Assembly (NCBI RefSeq): GCF_042186555.1
Contig: NC_133328.1
Location: 334,229,539 to 334,293,538, forward strand
Reading direction: 5' to 3'
Source of the DNA: Aquarana catesbeiana
Lineage: Eukaryota; Chordata; Amphibia; Anura; Ranidae
DNA length: 64,000 nucleotides
How positions within the stretch are numbered: position 1 is the first letter of the stretch; the number at the start of each line of letters is the position of its first letter. Positions 11,575-22,552 of the stretch are shown one piece after another. The notes below the pieces were generated by a model. The model saw only the letters and a list, made by a program, of their open reading frames with translations. It had not been told where the DNA came from and did not search any database. The translations under genes and the position numbers were made by a program.

Positions 11575-12120
11575 TTACTCATAAAAATAGGAAACATCCC
11601 ATTCAAAGTTGAGGCCCAAGGGAATTCTCGTATTTAAAGAGAATATCCAATAAACTTCGCGTTTGCAAAGCAGTTGGAACCTGTCTCCTCCCCTAGTGGG
11701 GGTGACAATTTTCTCTATACCTTGGATATGGAGACTTGTAACGTCTTTCTGGTGTACAAAAATCCAATGTTTTGCCACGTTAGTTAATCTGTCCTTTTCA
11801 ATATCGTATAAATGGTCATATAGACGGTCCCTGAGGCGTCGTGTGTGTCCGCCCGACATACTGAATCTGGCAAATATCACAAGTAATCACATATATTATA
11901 AACTGGTGTTGCAGTTTATGAATGAGGCGATATTAAAAACGTTGCCATTTGTACAAGATTGAACCTGCTTGCCCTTTTTTATGTGACTACAGTAATTACA
12001 TCCTTTTTTGCCACGTTTGTAGTTACCCTTAAAATTTAACCAGTTGGCCTTCCTTTGTTCAGATACTACTAGGCTGGGTGAAAGTGAATTCCCCAGGGTG
12101 GGAGCCCTGCGGGAGACCAC
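11575..12120 (-). pseudogene. PLE2 GIY-YIG endonuclease and cysteine linker
   Basis: GIY-YIG nickase that cuts the target for PLE integration. On the minus strand: a cysteine-containing linker (KGNYKRGKKGCNYCSHIKK at about 12035-11980, the CxxC-type motif preceding the endonuclease in PLEs), then NICDYL and QYVG-like residues with a frameshift near 11870, RLRDRLYDHLYDI, KHWIFVHQKD, GIEKI and KREVYWIFSLNTRIPLGLN near 11660-11610. The final glutamate-containing helix region is recognisable. Frame breaks between linker and domain mean it is not translated intact. Matches in order to the GIY-YIG remnant of PLE3 (26520-26850), which ends with KRKTFWIFTLGFL. Confidence 0.8.
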
Positions 12121-12407
12121 TTTAATCCCTTTGGACAGTATATTGTTAAGTGCAGCATCGTTGTATAAGATGGGAAGGTATTTGGTGACAATTCTCCTAA
12201 TTTGGTTAAATTCTGCACTATATGGTGTAGAAAATACTGGGATGTTAATGGAAGGGGGGCTAATGTGAAGTTTATCTTGTAATAATGTATGTCTAGGGAT
12301 GGTACTAGCTCTGTCAAGTGCTCTATTAACTAGAGCTGTGCCATACCCCCGGGTTTCTAAAACGCTGGGCCATACTATGTGCCTCTCTGTGAAAACTTTC
12401 AGGGGTG

Positions 12408-14026
12408 CTACACAAGCGTTTGAGCCTCAAAAATTGTCCATGACGGAACACCTCGTATGGTATGTTTGGGATGTGCTGAATCTGCTCTAAGAAGGACATT
12501 CCCAGCAGTGGGCTTCCTATATAAGGTGGTATGGATGGAATTGCCTGTACCAGTGAGCTTAACGTCCAAGAATTCGATGCTGTGAGGTTGTAAGGTGCCT
12601 GTGAAGTTCAAGTTAAGATCATTGTTGTTGAAATATGAAAGCCAGGTTCCTAGATCAGCATCTGCATCTGATGTAATAAACAGGAGGTCATCAATGAAAC
12701 GGCAATAAAAAACCGTATCTAGTCTGCGTGGGCTATCACTTCCAAAGATGCGAGACCTCTCCCACCAACCCATGAAGATGTTGGCGAGGGAGGGCGAAAA
12801 TTTGGCGCCCATAGAGGCCCCGCATCTCTGGAGATAATAGCCCCCATCGAACATGAAGAAATTGTGTGTGAGTAAATAACTAATGCCTGTAAAATGAAAT
12901 CTTGTAAAATGAGAGAAAATCTGCCTGATTCTTTGAGAGCCCAAGCAACTGCCTGTATACCCAGATTGTGTGGGATGCTAGAGTAGAGACTGGTGACATC
13001 ACAACTGATCCACCTATATCCACTCTCCCATCGTAAATGGTGTAATTTACTAAGCAACTGCTTGGTATCTCTCTGGTAGCCAGGCAGGCTGGTGGCCAAG
13101 GGCTGTAACTGGGAGTCCACCCATTCGCCCAGGCGTTCGTTAAGTGAACTGATGCCTGCTACAATGGGCTGGCCTGTTAAGGGCTGAAGGCCTTTGTGGA
13201 CCTTGGGTAAATGGTGGAATATAGGCATGATTGGATGTTCAGGAATAAGCTTCTCTTTATCTGAGTGTGAAAAAATACCCATCGATACCGCTCTGTCTAA
13301 AAGGGCAGAAAGTTTGTGTTTGAAGGGGAGTGTGGGATTGGATGAAAGTAATTGGTAGGTCTGTGTTTCAGATAACTGACGTAAAGCTTCTTGTATGTAC
13401 ATGTCAGTGTCCAAGACAACCACTACCCCCCCTTTATCTGCATTCCTGATAACTATGCTAGTGTCTGCTGTTAGTGTTTTTAAGGCTAATCTCTCATTTT
13501 GTGTCAGATTATCTTTAATCGGTTTTCTATGGCAACTGTGAGCCAAGCGAGTTAATTCCCCCTCCACCAACCTCTGAAATACATCAAGATCTTTGCCCCT
13601 GGATGCCACTGGGTAAAAGTCAGATTTAGATCTGATTATTAGTTTTTTCTGTGAATCAGTGGGATCCATGGGGGGTGGATCCGATTCATCTGCCAGTGTT
13701 ATTAAATCTTGCAGTGCACACACTTCATTAAAAGAGATGGGTGAAGGGGGAGACTCACCTGATTCGCCAAGGTTCCCTGGAACGTCCTCTTCTCTAGAAC
13801 CACCAAAGTGTTTCTTAAGTGTTAATAGGCGAGAAAACCTATTAACGTCCAAAATAGTGTGAAATAAATCAAAATGTCTATTAGGGCTAAAGTTAAGGCC
13901 TTTTGATAGAAGGTTGATCTCCTCTTCTTTTAAAGGTCTCTTTGAAATATTAAGTACGGTGGAACTCATTTCTTCATTTTGCCTCTCAAGCTGTAATGTG
14001 AGTTGTTTGGAGTTCTTGTGCAACAT
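12408..14026 (-). pseudogene. PLE2 reverse transcriptase
   Basis: Largest PLE coding remnant. The long block 14026-12719 (435 codons) runs from an ATG at 14026 through GLNFSPNRHFDLF, VIRNADKGGVVVVLD, HHLPKVHKGLQP, GQPIVAGISSLNE and WISCDVTSLYSSIPHN (motif A aspartate intact) into a frameshift near 12900. The next frame (12944-12408) supplies RCGASMGAKFSPSLANIF, YCRFIDDLLFI (motif C aspartates intact), EFLDVKLT and LYRKPTAGNVLL-SAHPKH. RT motifs 1-7 are thus all present across one frameshift; a further frame change leads toward the endonuclease. Recent compared with PLE1, since only a few disruptions are visible. Confidence 0.88.
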
Positions 14027-14043
14027 GTTGAGTATTTCTTTGA

Positions 14044-14430
14044 TATGAAGTAACCTTCTGTTGATCTGCTATCCAGCCATTTTCTCGGACCGGTATCTAC
14101 TTTGGATGGTTATCCTTATGTCTGAGTTATCATGTATCTAGATGGATTTGTATAGCAATAGCTCTATTGAATATCTTTGTGTATTCATATGATTTGTGGT
14201 TTTTAATTAGTGTTCTATTTATGTGTATTTTTTTAATAAATTATTTTTGCTATATATTTGGTGTTACTGTGTCTAAAAAGTCCAAAGTTCCTTTCTTGTT
14301 TTCTTTTGGCAATGTACTTATAGGACGTGGCACTTTTATATTGATTATGTATCCACAGTACCACTCTGTGTTATGATACAATTCCATTTTGTTAACACTG
14401 AAAAAATTACACTTTGCTACAATGTAAAGT
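14044..14430. repeat. Right arm of foldback A, outer part
   Basis: Reverse complement of 5690-6075. Contains AATAAA (about 14236) on the plus strand. Its outer end merges into the Tc1 terminus that begins near 14395. Confidence 0.85.
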
Positions 14431-15848
14431 AGTGAGTATACAGCTTGTATAATAGTGTAAATTTGCTGTACCCTCAAAATAACTCAACACACAACCATTA
14501 ATGTCTAAACCGCTGGCAACAAAAGTGAGTACACCCCTAAGTGAAAATGTCCAAATTAGGCCCAATTAGCCATTTTCCCTCCCTGCTGTCATGTGACTTG
14601 TTAGTGTTACGAGGTCTCAGGTGTGAATGGGGAGCAGGTGTGTTAAATTTGGTGTTATCGTTCTCACTCTCTCATACTGGTCACTGGAAGTTCAAAATGG
14701 CACCTCATGGAAAAGAACTCTCTGAGGATCTGAAGAAAAGAAGTGTTGCTCTACATAAAGGTGGAATAGGCTATAAGAAGATTGTCAAGACCCTGAAACT
14801 GAGCTGCAGCCTGGTTTCCAAGACCATACAGAGGTTTAACAGGACAGGTTCCACTCAGAACAGGCCTCGCCATGGTCGATCAAAGAAGTTGAGTGCAGGT
14901 GCTCAAGGTCATATCCAGAAGTTGGGGAATAGACATATGAGTGCTGGCAGCATTACTGCAGAGGTTGAAGGGGTGGGAGGGGTCAGCCTGTCAGTGCTCA
15001 GACCATACGCCGCACACTGCATCAAATTGGTCTGCATGGCTGTCGTCCCAGAAGGAAGCCTCTTCTAAAGACGATGCACAAAAAAGCCCGAAAACAGTTT
15101 GCTGAAGACAAGCAGACTAAGGACATGGATTACTAGAACCACTTATTTGGTTCAGATGGTGTCAAGCGTGTGTGGCGGCAACCAGGTAAGGAGTATAAAG
15201 ACAAGTGTGTCTTGCCTACAGTCAAGCATGGTGGTTGTTATGGTCTGATGCTGCATGAGTGCTGCCGGCACTGGGGAGCTACAGTTCATTGTGGGAACCA
15301 TAAATGCCAAAATGTACTGTGACATACTGAAGCAGAGCATGATTCCCTCCCTTGGAAAACTGGGCCGCAGGGCAATATTCCAACATGATAACGACCCCAA
15401 ACATACCTCCAAGATGACCACTGCCTTGCTAAAGAAGCTGAAGGTAAAGGTGATGGATTAGCCAAGCATGTCTCCAGACCTAAACCCTATTGAGCATCTG
15501 TGGGGCATCCTCAAAAGGAAGGCGTAGGAGCGCAAGGTCTCTAACATCCACCAGCTCCGTGATGTCATAATGGAGGAGTGGAAGAGGACTCCGGGGGCAA
15601 CCTATGAAGCTCTGGTGAACTCCATGTCCAAGAGGATTAAGGCAGTGCTGGAAAATAATGGTGGCCACACAAAATATTGACACGTTGGGCCCTATTTGGA
15701 CATTTTCACGTAGGGGTGTACTCACTTTTGTTGCCAGCAGTTTAGACATGAATGGTGTGTTTTTTTTGAGGGGACAGCAAATGTACACTGTTATACAAGC
15801 TGTACACTTGCTACTTTATATTGTAACAAAGTGTAATTTCTTCAGTGT
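14395..15848 (+). mobile_element. Tc1/mariner element A
   Basis: Flanked by long terminal inverted repeats: about 14397-14570 against 15690-15846, with ends CACTGAA and TTCAGTG next to TA. The inner TIR parts both read AGTGAGTACACCCCTA and its complement. Length about 1.45 kb, usual for Tc1 elements. It encodes one decayed transposase. Confidence 0.92.
14697..15655 (+). pseudogene. Tc1-like transposase, decayed
   Basis: The ATG at 14697 starts MAPHGKELSEDLKK, followed by paired helix-turn-helix DNA-binding sequence (RSVALHKGGIGYKKI, LVSKTIQRF, GRSKKLSAG). After about codon 100 the frame is lost. Later blocks in other frames still show GSDGVKRVWRQPGK, VKHGG, HDNDPKHTSK (second catalytic aspartate region, about 15380-15410) and PNPIEHLWGIL-type sequence (third catalytic residue, about 15480-15510). 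Cut-and-paste transposition would need an intact DDE domain, so this copy is inactive. Confidence 0.9.
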
Positions 15849-15850
15849 AT

Positions 15851-15868
15851 GTATATATATGTGTGTAC

Positions 15869-15928
<60 letters not shown>

Positions 15929-15930
15929 TG
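15851..15930. repeat. (TA)n/(TG)n microsatellite
   Basis: TATG then about 50 bp TA directly at the Tc1 right end, consistent with insertion at a TA target. Confidence 0.9.
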
Positions 15931-15934
15931 TATA

Positions 15935-16450
15935 TATTACAGGGCTCAAAATTCCAAGTCCTACTAGCCAGGCCTTAAGAGTTACTCGCCCCACCCCTAA
16001 ATCCACCCCTAAACACGCCCTATCTTATGAAATTACACTGTTAAATGTTGTAAGCAGAATTAAGTTACAAAAATAAATATTAACAACAACAACTTTAACA
16101 ATATTAACATGAAGCCAAGGGTCAAGTCCTGGGGAATGCATGGGAACGGCATTCCTGTACTTTTTCCACAACAGGAACGCCATTCCCGTTAGCAGCCACA
16201 TCCTGCAGGAGGGAAGCAATCAGTGGGGTGCCAAAGATTGCGGGGGTGTCAGGCTGGTGCCGCTCAGGGTTGCCCGCTGGGCTGCACGTCCATGTGTGGA
16301 AAGCATTTGGGCTGCTCCTTCCACCCTCACCGCTTACCCCGCCTATTCGGTTCAGCAGGCGGGGCGTGGTGGGAATCGGAAACTACCCAGCTGCCCTAAG
16401 ACCGTGAAGGGGGATAGAGCTGCGATGGATCTCAATTAATTCCCCTGTTG
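15935..16450. other. Dispersed repeat-like sequence, no gene seen
   Basis: GC-rich non-coding stretch. No domain in any frame. Confidence 0.4.
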
Positions 16451-16527
16451 GGCCTGCTGGACCGGGAAAAAAGTGAGTGCTCGCCTGTACAGCAGCCTCC
16501 CTGTGTACCTGGATAGGAGGAGTAGCA

Positions 16528-16672
16528 GGGGCAGCAGCATATAGAGGAATTAATCTTTGCATATTCCTCCTGCAACCGCTGAATGCCCACTTCTCCTCCT
16601 CTCCCTCTTGCAGGCATTCAGCGGCTGCAGGAGGAATATGGAAAGATCAATTCCTCTATATGCCGCTGCCCC
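16528..16672. repeat. Inverted repeat with 58-bp arms
   Basis: 16528-16585 and 16614-16672 are near-perfect complements (landmark GCATTCAGCGG-CTGCAGGAGGAATAT), with a pyrimidine-rich loop of about 28 bp. Confidence 0.88.
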
Positions 16673-16699
16673 ACTACTCCTCCTATTCAGCTTCTTTTC

Positions 16700-17268
16700 C
16701 TGCCCCTCCCATGCTCTTCAACTCCCCCAGTTCTCTCTGCCCCCTGTGCTCCCTTTCCCCCCAGTGCTATCTTGTTTCCCCCCAGTGCTTTTCAGTTCCC
16801 CCCAGTGCTCTCCACCCCCCTGTGCTCCCCCCAGTGCTATCCAGTCCCCCCATGCTATCCCATTCCCCACAGTGATTTCCAGTTCCCTCCAGTGTTTTCC
16901 AGTTCCCCCAGTGCTCCCTTCCCCCCAGCGCTCTCCAGCCCCCCCAGTGCTCTCCAATTCCCCCCAGTGCCCTCTGGCTCCCCTAGTGATCTTCAGTGCC
17001 CCCCTGTGTTCTCTGCCCCCTGTGCTCCCTTCCCCCATGCTCCCTTCCCCCCAGTGCTATCCAGCTCCCCCCAGTGCTATCCAGTTCCCCCAATGATCTC
17101 TGTCTCCCCCAGTGCTCTCTGCCACCCAGTGCACTCTACCCCCGGTCCTCTCTACCCCCCTTGCTCTCCAATCCCCAGTGCTCTCTAGTCCCCCCAATGC
17201 TCTCCAGCTCCCCCAGTGCCTTTCGGCTCCTCCAGTGCTCTCTGGCCCCCCTAGTGCTCTTCTATCGT
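16700..17268. repeat. Minisatellite, unit about 20 bp (CCCCAGTGCTCTCCAGTTCC)
   Basis: More than 25 degenerate copies. It stays open in several frames and yields proline/serine-rich pseudo-peptides; no gene. Confidence 0.93.
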
Positions 17269-17679
17269 CTATCATGTCCACACACTTCAGACTATCTCTT
17301 GTATCATGTCCGCACACTCTCTGACCATCTCTTGTATCATGTCCGCACACTCTCTGACCATCTTCTATGTACTATGTCTGCAGTCTTTGACCATCTCCTA
17401 TACTATGTCTGCAGTCTATGACCATCTTCTGTACTATGTCTGCAATCTCTGATGATCTCCTGTACTATGCCTGCATTCTCTGACCATCTCCTGTACTATG
17501 TCTGCATTCTCTGACCATCTCCTGTACTGTCTGCAGTCTCTGACCCTCTCCTGTACTATGTCTGCAGTCTCAGACTGACTCCTGCACTATGTCTGCAGTC
17601 TCTGACCATCTCCGGTATCATGTCCTCAGTCTCTGACCATCTCCTGTATCATGTCCTCGGTCTCTATCTCCTGTATCAT
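17266..17679. repeat. Minisatellite, unit about 34 bp (TCTGACCATCTCCTGTACTA)
   Basis: About twelve copies; the array continues briefly after the PLE foldback at 18285, showing that the foldback was inserted into it. Confidence 0.9.
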
Positions 17680-18284
17680 CCGATACAAAAACAGAAAATG
17701 ACTCCTGCGCACAAGTGGTCGACCAAATAGATGAAAGGGATACACAGGCCTTGCTGCCCTCAAGGATGGGGAATCCTAGCAGACAAAGAAATAAAAAGAG
17801 AAAAGGGCGCACCAGCCATGTGCATTATCTTTTATAAAACATTTATTAAGTAAAATGATAAAGGAAATTACTCACAAGCAGTAGTGAATCATGTGCCATA
17901 AACCTTGGACATCAACTAGCAACAAGTGGTTTGAAATGATGAACAAAGCCTTCCAAAGGTCTTTCAGAGGAATATATAGCACTGCTTGCTTACGCGTTTC
18001 GAAGGGCTCGTCCCTTCTTCATCAGAGCTCAGCAGTCACTGCTGAGCTCTGATGAAGAAGGGACGAGCCCTTCGAAACGCGTAAGCAAGCAGTGCTATAT
18101 ATTCCTCTGAAAGACCTTTGGAAGGCTTTGTTCATCATTTCAAACCACTTGTTGCTAGTTGATGTCCAAGGTTTATGGCACATGATTCACTACTGCTTGT
18201 GAGTAATTTCCTTTATCATTTTACTTAATAAATGTTTTATAAAAGATAATGCACATGGCTGGTGCGCCCTTTTCTCTTTTTATT
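17680..18284. mobile_element. PLE-derived foldback B
   Basis: Perfect or near-perfect palindrome with arms of about 248 bp (17789-18036 and 18038-18284), axis at 18037, plus a 109-bp unpaired tail 17680-17788. Flanked by TCTCCTGTATCAT at 17667-17679 and 18285-18297, a possible 13-bp target duplication, although the surroundings are themselves repetitive. Each arm has an outward AATAAA (for example 18229-18235) and a hammerhead-like hairpin near the axis. I infer a 5'-truncated head-to-head pair of PLE tails. Confidence 0.75.
18049..18083 (+). ncRNA. Hammerhead-like ribozyme core, best copy
   Basis: CTGATGA at 18049-18055, one extra A, stem GAAGGG/CCCTTC with loop ACGAG, then GAAA (18074-18077) and CGCGTA. 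Order and spacing match the hammerhead core CUGAUGA-stem II-GAAA; the self-complementary ACGCGT could form stem III between two molecules. The extra A before stem II departs from the canonical core. A mirror copy is on the minus strand at about 17991-18025. Confidence 0.55.
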
Positions 18285-18299
18285 TCTCCTGTATCATGT

Positions 18300-18960
18300 C
18301 TGAACTGTGAAAATGGATGAGGATGACTCTGGGTGGGGATGAGAGGTACATTGTGGAGAGCCTCTTCACTATGTAACTCTCATCGCCACCCAGAGTCATT
18401 CTCATACATTTTCACAACGCAACTCCATCATCCTCATCCTCACCCAGAATCATCCATCCCTCTCCATAGTGTATCCCCATCCCCACCCCCACCCAGCATC
18501 ATCCATCCCTCTCCACAATGTATACCCATCCCCACCCAACATCATCCATCCCTCTCCACAATGTATCCCCATCCCCACCCAGAATCTTCCATCCCTCTCC
18601 ACAATGTATCCCCATCCCCACCCATCATCATCCATCCCTCTCCATAATGTATCCCCATCCCCGCCCAGAATCATCCATCCCTCTCCACAATGTATCCCCA
18701 TCCCCGCCCAGCATCATCCATCCCCCTCCACATTGTATTCCCATCCCTGCCCAGCATCATCCATCCCGCTCCACATTGTATCCCCATCCCTGCCCAGCAT
18801 CATCCATTCCTCTCCAGGATTCTGGGCAGGGATTGGGATACATTGTGGGGAGGGATGCAGATAATTCTGCACAGTGGTTGGGGATACATTGTGGAAAGAG
18901 ATGTGGATAACTCTGGGCGGGAATGGGAATACATTTATTTTTGAGGTGGGGGTGGAATCT
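18300..18960. repeat. 43-bp minisatellite with inverted flanking units
   Basis: Marker CCATCCCT at 18454, 18503, 18546, 18589 and 18632 gives a 43-bp period (first gap 49). Units run to about 18825. Inverted units lie on both sides (18310-18365 and 18815-18945). Not coding. Confidence 0.9.
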
Positions 18961-19124
18961 TGGGTGAGTTCCCAGACTATTTTTCCCAGGACTGGACCCC
19001 TGCATGAAGCCTACAGTATTTCATTGATCTGACTGTGATAAATAAAATAAGGATAAAATATGATTGGTTACTATAGGCACTGTACACATCATTACTGCCT
19101 TGTTAAGTAAATATGCACTACGTA

Positions 19125-19250
19125 CAGAGTGCAAGGTTGAGAGGTGTGCTATGTACCAAGTGCAGGGTTGAGAGGTGCACTATGTACCGAGTGCAGGGCT
19201 GAGGGGTGCGCTACATACTGAGTGCAGGGCTGAGGGATGTGCTGTGTACT
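19125..19250. repeat. About 31-bp tandem repeat, four copies
   Basis: Unit GTGCAGGGTTGAGAGGTGCA with four copies diverging by several substitutions. Confidence 0.88.
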
Positions 19251-19974
19251 CCTAAGTTCTCCCCCAGTACAGATCTCACTCCACTTCTCCCATTCCAGTA
19301 CAGAGCTCTCTTCCCCACACATCCTCTAAAAAAAGTGGGGCTGCTGCAAAAGAGCAACTACAACTTACCAGCCCCCGCCAGCAGCCTGCATGGATAAGAA
19401 GGAGCCTCTGGTGTAGAGCTGGTAGGATCCTCTACTCCTCCCGCTCCCCTCCTTGCAAGGCAACTATCCATTGGTATTTTTTCTTTTTATTAATTTATAG
19501 AATGTATAAATAATAGTTGATACATGTTTTTCTGTAATTTATCTATATGTTTTTTTTATTATTTATAATATTTTCATTTTTAGCATTTTCATATTTATTC
19601 TATTTAGGTTCAGATTTATTTTTCATTGTTACATGGCCCTTCTAATGTAGTGATAAGGCCTCGCTATCTGGATACACATTAATGTGTCCATTATTAAAGC
19701 CATCATAAGACTTGATTCTAAGGTGAGGCCATCTCTGTAGAAAATAATGTGGCTGCTGTGGAATGAACACAAGGTTTGGTTCTGAGCTTATGGTCCAAGT
19801 CAAATATGGCTGCTAGAACTAGAATGAGGCCTGGCCATCTATATCATATGTATGGAGGCCATTTTACATTGAAATTGAAGCTTGGCCATTTCCCCCTTAG
19901 GTATGGTGGCCATTTTAGATTGAAAGCAAGGCATTAACAGGCTGGCTGTCTCCTCTTGTTTGGAATCTATATAA
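19250..19974. other. No gene seen
   Basis: Mixed sequence; 19690-19930 contains several degenerate copies of a GGCCAT-TTTGGCTGC-type motif. No ORF with a recognisable product. Confidence 0.4.
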
Positions 19975-20175
19975 AGGCGTGGTGACGAGCATAAACGCTA
20001 TGCCCCCGATGATGTAAACTCTGACAAAACACGTAGGGCGGTGTTCAAGCTGGTGACATCACCACGCATGCTGAAACCACGAGGTGGTCGGATCGGTTCC
20101 CTGCTACCATTGTGAGTTTCTTTGCTTTTAATAAACATAATATGGTTTTACACTATGTGGATACTTTTGATTCAT
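19975..20175 (+). mobile_element. PLE tail remnant with degenerate hammerhead-like motif
   Basis: CCGATGATG (about 20007) - hairpin TGT/ACA - AAAACACGTAGGGC (to 20038), then AATAAACATAATATGG at about 20129. The order equals that of foldbacks B and C (hairpin, about 100 bp, AATAAA), so I call it a single PLE tail. Confidence 0.55.
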
Positions 20176-20307
20176 CTTTTATGCATGTTACAATGGAGCA
20201 ATTCCCAGTAAAATGTATAAAATATGTAAAATATGTGTAAAAAAATTGTGTACATTTTTACACAATTTTATAAAATGTATTTACATATTTTATACATTTT
20301 GTTTCAG

Positions 20308-20481
20308 GACAACATGTTTGAAATGATCTCCACACATGTGGAATGTGTTGTGGAGATCGGGCATGCTATGTGGATGTTTTCTTGGCCAGGGCAGAGTTCC
20401 TTGCCTCAGCTCCAGAATAGACATTCAGTTTGGGGTTCCATCTTTGTCGATGCAAGCCAAGCACAGTGTTTTATCCGACCT
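20308..20481 (+). other. Candidate 174-bp exon, unidentified
   Basis: Bounded by a pyrimidine-rich TTTTGTTTCAG acceptor (AG at 20306-20307) and a GTAAGTATA donor (20482). The interval is exactly 58 codons, open in the frame starting GAC (DNMFEMISTHVEC... to ...QAQCFIRP). It lies between repeats in otherwise unremarkable sequence. I recognise no domain. It may be a host exon, an exon of an unknown element, or chance. Confidence 0.3.
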
Positions 20482-20574
20482 GTAAGTATAGACCCCCTTC
20501 TCCCCATTAGGTTTTTTCTCCCCTTAGGGGTAGAACATATTAACTAATATTATATATCCATTTGTATTTACAGT

Positions 20575-21160
20575 TTATTTCTTTTTTCCACAAAAGTTTT
20601 TATTGAAAATGTTAAAGTAATGTAGACAGAACAGTAATCACATTGATTCAAATGGTAACCATGACATACTTGTACAATACAATAGCATAGTTTGTAAATG
20701 AGTTTGGGGCGTATCAAAGAGAACAAAGAAAAATTACTCAAAATTGAAGCTAAAAAGGAGTTTTGAACGTTGCATGGATAATCAACATAAGCAAACAATT
20801 AGATACCAGGTTAGTTTCTGAGTAAACCAGCAATAATGATGGTAGTAATTACATTAATATCAGTACTACCAATTCTAATAATAATAATATTAATAACCCC
20901 AACCTGTGTTTTTACAGAAGTGTTTCTAGATTATTGTGGTGGGGTGTAAAGATTGATGGATATTGTAGACAGAAGGGGGAGGGGGGCTAAGAAAGTAAAA
21001 AGTGAGGGGGAGAAGGGGGAGGGAGAGGTAACCTCAAGAAGAAGGGTTGTATGAGAAGTAGAGAAAGAGCAGGATAAACAGTCCGCTCCCCATTGCTATA
21101 CTTCCACCTGAAATGAATATACAGTATCCTCTGTCAAATAATATGGGTAGCTGTTTTAGG
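20575..21160 (-). mobile_element. L1 3' untranslated region
   Basis: On the minus strand this follows the ORF2 end and finishes with AATAAAAACTTTTGTGG near 20595-20610, a plausible polyadenylation signal and 3' terminus. Confidence 0.6.
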
Positions 21161-21645
21161 TTAAGGAAAATAAGACCTAAAACATTCAGTGGTCTTAAAA
21201 TGAGTCCAGCAGGCCCAGGTGTTTGTGAATTTTTGTATGCATTCTTGGGAGGTGAGGATCAGTTCCTCCATCTCTTCTATCTTAGAGATTCTGGTCAGCC
21301 ATTCTCTGATTGATGGTATATCCATGGATCGCCAGTGAACAGGTATGCAGAGTCTAGACGCATTGACTACGTGCATAGCCAGTGATTAATAATAATCCTT
21401 TTTAGGTAGGGTCATGTGATGTAGAATAAATTGTGCAGGGTTGGAATCTAGAGCGTATGTAGTGATATGTGTAATTAGTGCATGTACTTCCCTTCAAAAT
21501 GGTTGGAGTAGAGCACACTCCCACCAAATATGGAGCATAGAACCTTCTGCTTTCTTGCATATGTTAGGGATAGTAGGAGAGAATTTCTCAAGTCGAGCTG
21601 GGGTTCTATACCATTTAGTTGCAATTTTATAACAGTTTTCCTGAA
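21161..21645 (-). pseudogene. L1 ORF2 C-terminal fragment
   Basis: On the minus strand: YKIATKWYRTPARLEKF, then LHIWWECALLQPF (the LHIWWEC signature of L1-clade ORF2 C-termini), a stop codon near 21510, then LNASRLCIPVHW, IREWLTRISKIEEMEEL and FTNTWACWTHF ending at 21161. This is the cysteine-containing C-terminal region after RT; RT and endonuclease are missing (5' truncation). Internal stops make it a pseudogene. Confidence 0.85.
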
Positions 21646-22002
21646 TTGCTACATTCATTGAGCCCTTGTGTACATATTCATGTATAAACAGTAAAGATAT
21701 TCTCCTGCGCTGGTGCAGAGGGCCTTAGTAGGGGTGGTAGTATTTCTTAGTGTTGTGTATATGGAAAGATCATGCAATCCCCGCTGCCTATGCCAACTAG
21801 GAGAAGTCCAAAATATAATGTGAAAAGAAAAAGTAAAGGCGCGTGGCCTGTTGCATAAATCATTGAAACAAAGAATTGATGGTAAACACAAAGGATATAT
21901 ACAAGGAAATTCTATGTATTCGTACATATAGGTAAAAGCAATGTTAAACATTTAATGGATTGATATATGTTGTTGTCCACACAAGGGATATTCAAATGGT
22001 TG

Positions 22003-22040
22003 GCTAACACATTTCGAGGGCCATCCTCTTCACCAGAGCC
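22003..22040 (-). ncRNA. Hammerhead-like hairpin in PLE3 3' tail
   Basis: Minus strand: CTCTGGTGAA, stem GAGG/CCTC, then CGAAATGTGTTAGCC. Compared with CTGATGAA-stem-CGAAACGCGT it has an A-to-G change in the first core block and two changes after GAAA; probably decayed. Confidence 0.45.
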
Positions 22041-22333
22041 TTAAAGGGCCAAATATAGTCAGTGTTTGCATATATTATACTGAAGTAGATATAGATATAG
22101 GAAGCTGGATGAGAAGTATACCACTATATGGGTGGTGTAGTGTTGCGGGGGAATTATTTTTCGCTGTAAGGGGTATCCTTGCACATCTCAGCACTCTAAA
22201 TAGAGTAAAATAAACACCAGACAGAAATAGATAGAGGTGGAATTGGAGACGCTAATGCAGATGTTAAATCATACATAAAATATATATTATATCTTTAAAA
22301 AGTATACATCCATATATATATAAAAACATATTA

Positions 22334-22513
<180 letters not shown>

Positions 22514-22552
22514 GATGTATACTTTTGTGTGTGTGTGTGCTTAAAAGGAACA

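Larger units (their letters stand above)
8617..14043 (-). mobile_element. Penelope-like element PLE2 with attached fragment, inserted in foldback A
   Basis: Insertion inside the right arm of foldback A, with possible target duplication AGTATTTACTTTGC (8603-8616) versus AGTATTTCTTTGA (14031-14043). Reading on the minus strand: RT from 14026, linker with cysteines, GIY-YIG to about 11575, then a long 3' region to about 9090 with an AATAAA signal (complement near 9148-9154). 8617-9090 seems to be a PLE fragment in plus orientation joined tail to tail. The coding part begins right at the duplicated site, so the copy is 5' truncated. Confidence 0.75.

Noticed and set aside
16477..17421. Proline/serine-rich ORFs on the plus strand and glycine-rich ones on the minus strand
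   Set aside because: Translations of the CCCCAGTGCTCTCC minisatellite; no start context, splice signals or complexity.
18300..18830. CRISPR-like regular repeats
   Set aside because: No constant repeat with unique spacers; the units are tandem and eukaryotic context is clear.
18333..19005. Overlapping ORFs of 80-131 codons on both strands
   Set aside because: Translations of the 43-bp minisatellite in several frames.
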